From Irpex lacteus (taxonomy: Eukaryota; Basidiomycota; Agaricomycetes; Polyporales; Irpicaceae), in the NCBI GenBank assembly GCA_001986395.2, contig MQVO02000078.1, forward strand, positions 1 to 58,197: a stretch of 58,197 nucleotides of DNA. Reading direction: 5' to 3'. Below the pieces are notes generated by a model. That model had not been told where the DNA came from and made no database searches. It saw only the letters and a program-made list of their open reading frames with translations. Below are positions 1 through 11,042 of the stretch, piece by piece. A program made the translations under genes and the position numbers. How positions within the stretch are numbered: position 1 is the first letter of the stretch; each line of letters starts with the position of its first letter.

Positions 1-586
1 GATACTAAAGGCAGCTCACAACGCGGGCAAGAAAATGGTAAGTCCCTGCGAAAGCATTTTTGCACTGTAAGAAACGTATTCATATACGTCACATTAGTGC
101 CATGTTCTGTACCTCGGGACAGCAGGCTGCACAGCGCGCGGAACAAGGATTCGACATGGTGCGGTACCGAGATATCCTCTCTACATCTCGCGCCTTCTGA
201 CATGAATCCAGATCAATGTTACCTCTGATTCTGGCGCCCTGGCAGATGCTGTCCGATCCCATTTCGCGGCTGCGACGGGAGAACCAACGCCACAAGGAGG
301 ATTTGGCTATTGACGTATGTAATACTCGTGCGCGTTCATGATATACTTCTAACTTCATGGTTGCAGCGCACAGTTGAAATATACTGACTCATAGCTCCAA
401 CCTTTCGATTATTATTTGACATTCTTTCCTCCTGATACCGCAAGCACCGTGGTTGATGGGGAGAAGTGTATGTATGGATGAATGCGTGTAACGAGTTCAT
501 ATGCGTATTGTACTGAATGTTGTCCATGCTTTTGATTCCGATGCCCGTATGAGTGCTACCAGCCTCCATATCCCCGCAAACAAGCT
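1..586. other. Window edge, no supported gene
   Basis: I see no reading frame here with convincing splice structure or a recognisable motif. The short frames are the kind expected by chance. The 3' part of a gene starting left of the window cannot be excluded. Confidence 0.4.
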
Positions 587-1175
587 CTAGTCATCTATCT
601 CTACCCACTTCCCGTCATCATTCAGTCGTACATCAAACGTCCATTTCCCACTGTCCATCCACAAATCCTGCAGGAAGCTATCCCACCATTTTACGTGCAC
701 TTCACCGAACACATCCACTCGGTAGCCCACGATGCGGGGATCAGGCCCAAGGTATTCATGCCTACGTAATAAATATGAATAAGCTCGAATGTTGCATGGT
801 AAGAAGACAGGCGTACCTCCGTTTCGTGATAGAGTCTTCTGCCACGAAATTTGCGCAATTCCTGGCTTTGAGCTTTTCCTCTTCGTCTCCCGCCAGGTAC
901 TGCATGTAATGGTTATGTACAGCCTGGTTGAGGTCTTCGCCAGGCCATAGCGTTTTGACGTCTTCCCCTGCTTTCGACAAGTATGATCTCGGCAGGTGCA
1001 GTTTTGTCTTTTCTTGAACAGGGAGTTTTTCAAGTGGCCATCGGTGCACCTGCCATGCAATGGCTTTACGATGATCGCCGATTTCCTTAGTAGCTTTGCC
1101 CTTCGCCTCCTTGTCCACTTTTGGAGGCGCAGGCTTGGGTATCGTGGCGGGCTTCGGCTCTGATTTAATTACCAT
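587..1175 (-). CDS. Small hypothetical protein, two exons
   Basis: I do not recognise this family. Two exons, 1175-817 and 761-587, are joined by a 55-nt intron (816-762) with GTACGC donor and CGTAG acceptor. The splice restores a frame of 177 codons that ends in TAG. The protein starts with a Lys/Pro/Glu-rich disordered stretch (MVIKSEPKP...), followed by an acidic and basic middle part. It ends in a compact Trp/Asp-rich segment with VKWWDSFLQDLW and a WTFDVRLNDDGKW tail. No signal peptide or membrane helix is visible. The matching phase across the intron and the conserved-looking C-terminal half support a real gene. The start codon is only the first Met of the open frame, and further exons upstream are possible. 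Confidence 0.5.
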
Positions 1176-1712
1176 GTTTCTGTCGAGAAACGTACGAATG
1201 CAAGATGTGCCTGGCGTGTTATGAATGACTCCGTATTAAAGGGAAGGAAGAGGTGTGGATAATAGACTGACTCAAAAATTATGATCGAGTGCAGCCCAAT
1301 CGGGAAGGCCTATTACCTAATATAGTATACGTAGAGATGAGAAATGGGTGCGGCTGGTCTTTGCGAGATCGTCGCAATTACTTTGTATCTTGCAATATCA
1401 GTCAATTCATGCAAGGGAAGCTATTGAAAAATTTTTGCATAGCTACTAGTTAAATATCAGCAAACGCAAACATACATAGTGTAAAACTGTTCTTGAGGCC
1501 GCCTTGTGGCCTCGATGTGCGCGGCGTTTGTCACCTTTGTAGGTACCTTGATTTCGTCTCTCCGTACACCTCTTGGTTAATACCCGAAACACGGAGTAAT
1601 GCACTATGCTACATTATCTCGCAGAAATTGCAGCACTAGGGTATCTGGAACACAAATGTCCAACACAATAATCTATGAGCTGTTGCGAGCTACGACATAA
1701 ACGTGACGACAA
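1176..1712. other. Intergenic stretch
   Basis: AT-richer DNA without a supported gene. It separates the small minus-strand gene from the 3' end of the broken F-box gene, and would hold that small gene's promoter. Confidence 0.4.
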
Positions 1713-3446
1713 TCAACTCACCTGCAGAGTGAGACTGCGCAGTAAATGCTGGTAATATGACCTTCCATCGACTATCTGCATTTCAACATTAACCATGTAG
1801 GATGAATTAGCATTCCATGGAACGGGGAACAAGCAGCTTGACAGCTTCAAAGTGAGCGCCCCGCCTCCCGGTCTTTTTTTCGACCAGGTCTGAATAAGCT
1901 GCAAGCCGCTCCGCACTTCTGCCTTCTGTTGATGATCCACACCGTGGCTATGTGCATCTTCGAATACCACTGGTCCAATTACAAGGTCGGGTATATTCGT
2001 CATATGAATGTCCAGGACTGTCAACGAGGGAACGCATAGAGTCCTCGTCATCGACCTTGCCTGCACTTGATACCGCAGGCAATGCCTCCGCCAAGATTCG
2101 CCAGAACGATTGAAGTATATCTTTCTCCACAGATAACTCCTTCAACGATGTCTGGAATAATATTGACTTCCAGAGAGGCAGCATGTGGCGATTATTGTTG
2201 TTTCTGTGGTCTGTGCACCCGACACGGAGCTGTTGAAGTCTTCGAAGGGTGAACATCTTTGTAAGTATACCGGAACCACTCGTTCCACTTTGGAGAGCTG
2301 CGAGTGAGGGAGAAGACGATGTGGCATGAGCGTTCTGAGGCGGTGGGAGACGTGCTTGAATCTAGTTCCGTGTGAAACAGGACCGTGATGCAGACGTTTG
2401 CAGGTTCACCGACGCTGTACTCCAGCCGACACACGTATCGATATTCCGCTGGTAAATGCGAGAACTTGTCGAGGATGGCCTGGAGCAGTGACTCGACCTG
2501 GTTTCCGATGGGTGTCTGTGTCCCGCTGATGAATCTTTACATTCCGTATGGACGGGAGATCGAGGAGGGGTAGAAGCCGAAGCAAGTGAGACTGGTCGTC
2601 ATAAATACTCAGAAAGCGTAGAAATTCGAGGCGGACTTTGCGAAGGGAGATGCGAGGACTCGTATCGCCACGACGACGATCGGGTTTAATGACGGCAGAG
2701 AGTGAGATACTCTCGAGATGAGGATTATCGGCTAGCAAGCCAACTAGAATGTGGGCGCATATACCGACATCTTCGGCATCCCGTACGCTGCGTAGACTTA
2801 GGTGCATGACCACAAGCTTCGAAAAACTATCCGGTTTCCAGGGGAATAGCATACAACCCGCGAGATGCAGCTCCCGTAGCTCGGGAAATTGGCAGGAGAC
2901 ACTGTCTGGCAGAAGGAATTTCCGGTTTGTTGTCATTCCGCAATCCAGACGAAGGTACCGTAGTGTATGTTGGGACTTGTCTGCCATGAGGGGGGCGAGT
3001 ACTTGCATGCGAGCAGACAACTTCGGTTCGGCAAGGAGGCTTAGATTGAGATATTCGACAGGGTTGCTCCTCAGGGCGAACTCTATGGCGTCAAGTTCGC
3101 TTTCCTCCTCGATTGGAGTTGCCTCTCTGTCCAAGACCAACGGCACACCCTTTGCTCTCACCACCATCTCTCTTGAGAGCTGTGGGTGAAAGTAAATGGG
3201 GGATCTCCAGAATAAGGGATCATTTAGTATGAGCGTTCGCCAGCGCGAGCATACTTGTGCTATTGCCAGGTTTGGGTAGAATGGTGTTGGTGCGCAGAGT
3301 CGAAATATCCGACAGAGAATTTCAGGCGGGAGCTTGGGTATGAGGGTGAGTGTGAGAGTGTCACGGACGGTTGTCGTAGATTGATAATCGATAGTATTGG
3401 AGGTATGTGCTCGTACAGGACGTGGTTTCGGTTTCGCAATTATCAT
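1713..3446 (-). pseudogene. F-box/LRR protein gene with frame breaks
   Basis: The 5' part (3446 to about 2500) encodes a typical agaricomycete F-box-like domain near residues 36-80 (LPPEILCRIFRLC ... AIAQVCSRWRTLILNDPLFW). Leucine-rich repeat-like sequence follows (ELRELHLAGC, LESISLSAV). Such proteins act as substrate adaptors of SCF ubiquitin ligases. Near 2510-2500 the frame shifts from NVKIHQR into QTPIGNQVESLLQAILDKF, with no space for an intron. A second shift lies near 2240, where reading continues as FTLRRLQQLRVG, and a third near 2030, continuing as VPSLTVLDIHMTN to about 1713. Each segment after a break still reads as LRR-like F-box protein. I therefore infer a recently disabled gene, although assembly indels would look the same. 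A related relic lies at about 8410-8765. Confidence 0.65.
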
Positions 3447-6400
3447 GCCTCTAAATCGACATCTGGCTTAACATGAATTGCGAGACGACGATCATGAAAG
3501 TTACATACCTCCGAGTTCTAGGTTGACCGTCCATAATGTGTCGTGTATGCACTTGATTGTACCTATACTCTTCTTCTCCCTACGTTTTATTAGTACACAT
3601 GGGTTTTGGATAAATGGTCGAGGTACTATCAGTGAATTATACGCACCCAAGGAAGGCGGTGGCTCAGCTGTGTATGTCGAAAAGGGAGGAGACTTCTGTG
3701 AGCGACTTTGAGGTTGGAGATTGAAGAAGAGGGAAAGCGAGCATGTCCTATTTGCACTGAACACAAGAGTCAGCTGGCAGATCCTCGGGTCCGAGGTTAC
3801 CATCACAGCAATTTGCATACCTAACAATAACTACTTCCGAGCTGGGGCGAAGATATCAGATGGCTCTCAATCGCAGTTGAGTCGCATGCTCACTAATTGA
3901 TCTGACTTCACAGTTGGCAACGGGCAAGAACGGTTTTCTCCCAGAACGCCATAGAACACCAAGTAGAAGTCGTGGGGCTTTGTTGGGAACTATGGAAAAC
4001 CGAGGCAGGGCTAGATTGTGTGGGGAGAGGTAGACCCTAGGCTCTGGATTAAATGAGTCGTTGACGATGTGGACGAAGTGGTCACACTGACCGGTAAAGC
4101 CACCGTACTAAGAGGAAGCGTTCCAGGTTCACCTGTGTCAGAATTGACAGCTGACGGTCCTCCCCCCGGACTACGTGAATGCGGCCGGCCGTTCTGAGTC
4201 TCCTAGGTATACAGAAGACGCCGTGAGCCAAGCCATCAGGAAGAGGTCTACCTATTGATGAGACACAGTCATGGGTTCGAATAGTCTCGTTGTCCGTTAT
4301 CCTTACTGGCGATCTCAGCGTTCTTGACGCCGATAGCTGTACTAGCAGCATGTCTGTGGCCTGTCGTGAGGGGACCTAAGGCCCTAAGAGCGAGAGCAGG
4401 AGAAAATACCTCACTCGTGCTGTCATAGGTATGCTGTCTCGTCGGTATCTTGGAGTATTAAGTGGAGACGGATACCTTTGTGTTCACAGAGAGCAAACGT
4501 GCAGTCTGGAAAATAACACAGCTGTATCGGTACTTGAGCTATGTAGTTGGATTTCATAGTCGGCGTATAGGTACGAGTTGATCTAGGGAGACGCGGTAAG
4601 GCACTGATAGTATGTATAGTTGCTCAGTCTGCTTACCAGTCCCATCACTTCAAGTTGGATTCCCTCGCTGCCAACGTTCAACGTTTAATACCGATGTTCG
4701 GATACGTTTTGGATGATAGTAAATGTAATCAGTTCGCAAGTGCACACTCCATGTATAACATGCATATATATCAGTACTGCTGTGGATAACTTGCGGTATA
4801 GATATGAATCTTCCTGCGCCTAGGTGACAAAGGCATCAGATATCGAGTAATTTGCGATTTGGATGCACTCATCCATGAATTCGACATCTGGAGACTCACC
4901 AGTGGCACCGCCGCTTCTCGTGCTGTAATACAGACCAACCATCCGAAAACTCAAGAATCCAACTGCTACACATTCCATGTATGTTGAGCGCGTGCATCAC
5001 TGGAAGTCAGATCTCCGGAGGAGCACGCGTGCGACGTCTGCCATCTCAGGGTGCTAAGTACTGGGCCCTGCATGTAGGATAAAGCGCAGTAATAGTCACA
5101 TGGCGACTTAAGCTTGAAGCCCAGTATATATGAGTAAACAGCACTGTTTGAGAGGCAGAGTTGTGAGACTAGAGGAGGTTCGTAAAGTGATCAGAAAAGA
5201 GAAGGAGCCTGGAAGGAAGAACTGGGAACAAGGGAGGCGCCCGAAGACTATGACCTCGTATGCAGCTTAAGCTTGAAGTCGAACTTATGCCGCAACCACG
5301 ATGTGCACCGCCGTCCTCCCTACTACTCAAGGTCACCCGGTCATCCTCGCTCTACCCTGGATGTCCTTCCCTTCGATGCGTTCCTGATTCGGCGCGTTCC
5401 TATTGCATATGGTGGGCGAAGCGGGCAAGGAGCCCAAAGTACGTTAGGCTCATGTTCTTTAGCTCAGGGACATGCTGATCTTCGACAGACATACCCACTT
5501 TGCATACTTGAGGACAACAAAAGCTCCCTTCTTCACACATTCCCTCCGCCGCGAACTTCGCGCTTTGGGACTCGGACACCTTGAACTATGGCTCGACAGA
5601 GAATTACAGCGGCCTTGCAACCCTCCATATCGGAACCAGAATCCCATGGGCTTTGCTTCCTTGAGGAGAAGCGGTCATACAGGATGCAGTCACAGCCCGC
5701 GCGATAGGCGGCGTGGAGTTACTCCGTTGGGGCCCAGTTGCGCCTTTTTGGCTTCCGTACCGTCGGCTGTGAGCGGGGCTCAAGCAGGACAACCATGAAG
5801 GGCCACGGCCCACATATGTGCGATGGTGATTTTACTGGTGGAGGGTCACAGAGATGCTGGTGCGTGGATCAACGACTAGTCAGATATTCAGTATGCATTC
5901 TTGTTGCACCCTGGCTGCAAGCTCACCCTCGTTTTGTATCCAAGAAATCTCCTTGCCTCTACGTGGATTCCATAGCCAGACCAGCATAGAACCTCGGTAA
6001 CAGGGCTGTCGTTGTTGAATGTGACTGGTACCAGGGCAGACTTAGGCGAGGGACTTGGGGGAAAAGTGAAAGTTGAGCAGATTTCGATAGGAATGCGCTC
6101 ACCTTCCCCTTCTCCTTCTCCACTCTTCAGCCGCCAAGAAGACAAGGGCTCACGATTCCAAGAGCTCATGTTAACTGTCACTGTACTTTGGAAGGATCGA
6201 ACACCCTCATGTAGGCGCTGTCTCGTGGGCCAAGCTACGGTGACCTGGTGAGCGCAACGCAGGATAGACTCTAGTACTCTAGGCTCACATGAAACAAAGG
6301 GCACATCTTGTATGGTCGTCTGCGACTTAGACCGAGAACCGAGACCCAGAGAATCACAGTCGTCGTTGTGGCCTTCCTTCACACAAGCACTACTCAGCTC

Positions 6401-7048
6401 GACTTTGATTCTCGTGTGGATTTCCTTTTCTCATTGATCCGTCGGCAGAGGAGCGCAAAAAGACCTCGAGTTGTTGTGGACATTGAAGCGAGATGTTGTT
6501 GAGCACAGCGGACAGTGATATGAGGGGCATGAAAGAAGGAAAATTTTGGCGTGTCTATCCCTTTTTGCTCGCTACCGTGTGATTCGCTGACTTTACCTGT
6601 TCACTCTACCCGCCTTCAGAATTTCGACTTGGCTTTGTCATAGGAAATCATGACGCCATAACATACGACAGAGGGATTTGTTCGCGGCTTCTTCCTGAAA
6701 ACAGGCTGAACTGGGATGAGCAGGCCGAAATGGGCTGACAGACGCAGAACCGCCAGCTTTGAGACGGAAGCACACCACTACTGTCGTCAATGACTGCCAT
6801 ATCGTGCTGGTTATCCTTGGGGTCGTTGCCTTGAAAAATGCGATGTCTCAACGTTCCTCGCCGTGTCCTCACTCCTTATTTCCATCATCTCGGGATGCTG
6901 GCCAACGCTGCACCGGGCACGTGCCACCCTCATCTCTCGTCCGCATCCAACAAAGTAGTCATGCCCGACCTCCTACACCCTACATCGTCCATCACAACCG
7001 ACGTTCAGTAAGGCAAAGGACTCTCGTTGGTGGCAACAACCATCCACC
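3447..7048. other. Long intergenic region without a supported gene
   Basis: About 3.6 kb with only short, overlapping frames on both strands. The two longest candidates (5888-6382 minus and the 5260-5800 plus-strand frames) lack consistent splicing and family motifs. The last few hundred bases would hold the promoter of the BTB gene. Confidence 0.45.
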
Positions 7049-8236
7049 ATGTCAGATCACTCCCAGGATCCTTATCCCACTGATCAAGCTCCCGTGGATG
7101 AATACATCGGCAGCGTCGACGATATAGAAGAAGTACGAAACGAAGTGGACGACATGAGCTTCGAGACACCGGTGCGCTTCTCCTAGCCTAACGATGACTC
7201 CTTGAAGTAACACATAATCTCGACAGGTCGGGGTTGCCTCAGAGGATGCGCCCCCTTTTGCGGGCGACAATGGTGTCGCTGACATCCAGATATCAGACAC
7301 ATTCCATCTCAACGCCAACCTCGATATGCTTCCACCGAACGTCATTCTTATGTCGTCGGATATGCTTTTCTTTGCTGTACACCATCACAGGCTGATCGAT
7401 GCCTCCCTCAATAATTTTTGGCAGCTGCTCGTTCCTGAGATAGAACCTACCGTTGATGCACCACTCACGATAACGGTATACGAGGTCTCTGACGTGCTTA
7501 ACGTCGTTCTGCATTGTGTCTATGGCCTCTCGTGTGACACATATGAGCCTTCGTTTGAGTGCCTCTGCCTCTCCGTCTCCGCTCTGGAGAAATACGGTCT
7601 ACCTCCCTCTCAACATGTTGCACGCAACACACCACTGTTCAACACCTTCCTCACCTATGCTGCCCTTTACCCAATAGAAACATACGCCCTCGCTGCCTCA
7701 CACGCACTCGAAGACCTCGCTGTTACCACATCGTCTTACACATTGAACGTCAAAGTCTATGATATCCCCCAGGACTTGGCAGATGCTATCGGTCCAAGCT
7801 ATCTGCACCGACTACACCGCTTGCACACCTCGAGGATGACAACACTCAAAGCACTTCTGGACGAAAGACTGTATCCGCACGTCACGAAGCCGTATTGTTC
7901 GGTGGAGCAGAGGCAGGTCGTGAGTCGTGCATATCAGCTGGCGAGTACACAAGTGTATTACTCGGCTACGCCAGGTGAGTTACTGTCGACGTCCTCGTAG
8001 GCACATGTTGATCTCACGCGTGCCATGTTTCGTATGCAGCGATCTCAAGACCGGGAATTGAGGCGATCATGAGCGATCTCGTCGAGGCAGTCGAATGCCC
8101 TGACTGCAAGGCGTCGTTGGTCGCACACATTGACAAGCTCATTAGGACATGGGTGATGTGTAAGGTGAGCTCGCACCTTACTCGTGCTCTCGTAAGGGGA
8201 CCATGAGACTGAGTACATCTGCAGCGTACAATCTAG
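7049..8236 (+). CDS. BTB/POZ domain protein, paralog 1
   Basis: Four exons fit in phase: 7049-7171, 7227-7974, 8040-8164 and 8225-8236, giving 335 residues. The BTB/POZ fold starts near residue 65 (LPPNVILMSSDMLFFAVHHHRLIDAS) and continues through VLNVVLHCVYGL. A helical C-terminal part follows with ALAASHALEDLAVTTSSYTL and PYCSVEQRQVVSRAYQLA. Exon 3 carries a CPDC motif, and the 12-nt last exon encodes RTI and the stop. BTB proteins dimerise and often act as CUL3 ligase adaptors, but the target here is unknown. Two paralogs lie at 30368-31565 and 34220-35403 with the same intron positions and the same 125-nt exon 3, which strongly supports the model. The start (MSDHSQ) matches paralog 2 (MSDYFTS). 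Confidence 0.85.
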
Positions 8237-9066
8237 TTTATCTGGAAACATACAGTGATGAATGGGTTTTTCTTTGGGCGGTATTCGTCGTGATGGGGGT
8301 TCGCGCTGAAGTATATAGATGGGATCTAAGGGTGTGTACATACATACTAACTTGTCATTTTCGATTTGTATCATGATGCTTGTCCTGTGGGAGAAGTTGG
8401 TGCGCAATGCAACCAGGTCTCGAGAAGCTGCAAACCGCTCTGGACTTCGGTTTCCTATCGAGGCTCCACTTCGTCTTCGTCTTCGAGTACCATCGGTGGG
8501 TTTACTAAGTCAGGTATACTGGCCATATGAATCTTCAGGATTGTCAGCGAGGGAAATGGGTACAAGGCCCCGTCGTCGACCTCGTCTGAATTTGGTGACG
8601 TAGTCAACTGCTCTGTCAAGGCTTTCCAGAACGATGCGAGCGTGTCGCCAACTACGAAAACCTCAGTCAGACTTTTCAGGAAACATGTCGATTTTCAGAG
8701 AGGGAGCGTGTGAGGATTGTTATCGTTCCCAGTGCAATCCGAGCATCCAACGCGGAGTAATATGAGCAACTTGTGTACCAAGACTGAGTAATGGGTCCCT
8801 CCGAGCCGAAGACATCGAATGCATTAATGCTTGTACCATGGCCAGTAACTTGAAAGCGACCAATAGCTCCGATTCGGAGTTGAGTCGGCTTTCGCCGGAT
8901 GCGCCTAGCAGTTCAGAGCAGTTCCCACGATTGTTTTCTACTATAGCAAGTAATATTTAGTAATGCGCATCAGAACCCTACTGCAGCTCAATCGTAAAGG
9001 TATATCTATGTCGTACGCTGCTGTTGAGCAGCTGTGTACTCATGAGTGTCCTTCCGCAGATACAAA
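8237..9066. other. Intergenic stretch with an F-box relic
   Basis: Apart from the F-box relic at about 8410-8765 I see no gene. The part after 8770 would hold the promoter of the downstream F-box gene. Confidence 0.4.
8410..8765 (-). pseudogene. Decayed fragment of an F-box/LRR gene
   Basis: This stretch can be aligned by eye with the 3' half of the broken F-box gene, about 1890-2250. Shared blocks in the same order are AAGCTGCAA.CCGCTC, CCATATGAAT(C/G)T.CAGGA, CCAGAACGAT and CAGAGAGG.AGC.TGTG. No frame stays open across it. I read it as an old relic of a family member with its F-box end missing. Confidence 0.5.
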
Positions 9067-10911
9067 ATGGAAGGGAACATTGGCGCACCTCATGAATGCC
9101 TACGTACTGCCGACATTCAGGCCTTAATTTTCAACTTGCTCACCCGCCACGATTGTGTACAACTCGCGCGAACATGCACGTCATTCTACAACCAGGCCAT
9201 GGACGTTATATGGGCTGAGGTGACCAGCATCGTCCCGCTGGTCAAGTGTATGCCGCCGGATGCAATAAGCCAGTTTCAACAACCGTCCAGTTCAACCTCC
9301 TACGGCAGCCGGACCATTCCATTTCCCCAGCCTATTATAATCGTGAGTCTCAGTGGCAACAAGAAGGAACCACCTCGTTGCTGAAATTACAAGGACTTTA
9401 CTAGGGAGCCCACTCCGTCAGATTGGCAAGCGTGTTTTGAACACGCACGCAGGATTCGCAAGTTCACAGATAGCGAACATTGCTATCATGGCGACGAAGA
9501 ATTATCCATTCTTAGACCCTGTTACGAACTAAGCCCAGTGGCCGCTGAACTTGTCTCGCGTTACATATGTGAGCGTGCAGTGGAATCCGGTGGGTTCTTC
9601 CCGAAAGTTAAGGACTTACGCGTCAACGCCTACTACGACACATGCTTTCCGAAACACTTACCGTTTCTTTGCGGTGATAGGCTGCGGTCGTTCACACTGA
9701 ATTGTGGCTTCTCCGGATTGTCGAAACCAACCTGCGGAGCCTACACCGATTTATCGAATCTTCTGCCTTCGCTGCAGTCGAGTTGGCGGTGTCTCTCCTC
9801 GCTTAAAATCACTACGTTTGATAGCACAGCACCAGGGCAAGCAGAATCATACCTCGAGGCTATCTGTGCATGGATTCGGGATCTTTCTCAACTGCAATCA
9901 TTCGAAGCCGATATCGCATGCCACAATTCTCTTCTACGCGTGCTGTCCGATCTGCCCCTATTGCACACGGTGAAAATCAGAGGTTCCTGGAGGGCTACCC
10001 CCGACACCCCACTTGGCCTGTACTCGACCACTCAACGGCGACACTTCCCGTCTATCAGGGACCTCTCGCTCAACACCCACACTCCCGATTCACCCATCCC
10101 GCTACTACAGGCTCTGCATGCTTCCCACACGCTAACAAAACTCGAGCTTCATTTTGCTTACACACAAGCCGCTCCTGAATCTGCGACACAAGCACCGATG
10201 GTCATTGAAGCTATCTCCCATCTCCCCTCCCTGGAATCTGTTGACATATATTTTCTCAGCATTGAGCTACGTTCAGCAGACACAAACCTTCCTCCGATTC
10301 CGATTCTCGATCGATCACTACTATCCCCACTTTTTCGACTACGTCGTCTGCATCTACTTAAACTCGGCGGACTTTTCGACATTCTCATCATGGACGAAGA
10401 CCTACGAGACGCTGGAGGTGCCTGGCCGGAACTGGAAGTAGTTGAGCTTAAATCCCTCAATATAGGGTCTCCTTTCATGGTCGAACACGCGCCGTTCACG
10501 TCGCTGCTAGGCGTTCAGGAACTATACAACCAATGTCCCCGCCTACGGCAGGTTGATATGGCCGTCAACGATCATCTACCGACAACAGACGACAAGCTCG
10601 ACCTGCCTGAAGCTCGGCCACGCGCAGTTGCCATGGACGAGCTCAAATTGGAGTTCTGTCCTGAAGATATTATTCCGGAAGAGTTTGAATACGGCAGTGA
10701 AGAATACATAGCGATGGCGATTCGCTTGATGTTTCCAAATTTGACGAAGCTGATAGCACGCCATCCCTACGAGTTGGACGACTGGAACGGGAAAGAAACC
10801 CATTGGGGGAAGCAGATGCAGCTGAACTGGGAAGGATACAGGGATTTGAGCGTGCCGGAGGTGAAGGCGCTTTTGGACCGCAGATGGGAAGAGTTGAGTG
10901 AGGAGGTATAA
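9067..10911 (+). CDS. F-box/LRR protein
   Basis: Two exons, 9067-9342 and 9394-10911, are joined in phase 0 over a 51-nt intron, giving 597 residues. A degenerate F-box occupies residues 10-52 (DIQALIFNLLTRHDCVQLARTCTSFYNQAMDVIWAEV). The rest is built of leucine-rich repeat-like segments such as LSSLKITTF, LPLLHTVKIRGSW, LPSLESVDIYFLS and WPELEVVELKSL. This is the usual layout of agaricomycete F-box proteins, which bind SKP1 and present substrates for ubiquitination; the substrate is unknown. I chose the ATG at 9067 because the frame upstream offers only a GTG at 9046. In contrast to the copy at 1713-3446, this gene is intact and on the opposite strand, and it is not a close copy of it. Confidence 0.85.
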
Positions 10912-11042
10912 ACGTACCATGTGCGAGACTGTTGGCTTAGTGTTTGTCCAAATATGAGTAGTGGGCTAGGCTCTCCAAGTCGTTACTTTAAATATAAACA
11001 TGGTTTCGTTGGGCTGCCCTAGGAATATATCACCGTCGCCTT

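Noticed and set aside
4260..4300. tRNA-like T-loop GGGTTCGAATAG
   Set aside because: No acceptor stem, D-arm or anticodon arm can be folded around it.
5260..5800. Possible retrotransposon fragment (GHPVILALPWM)
   Set aside because: One short resemblance to the segment after a retroviral-type protease; no reverse transcriptase, integrase or terminal repeats nearby.
5888..6382. 164-codon minus-strand frame with a beta-domain-like segment (VTFNNDSPVTEVLCWSG)
   Set aside because: It slightly recalls VHL-type beta domains, but the key positions do not line up, and the plausible introns lead to early stops.
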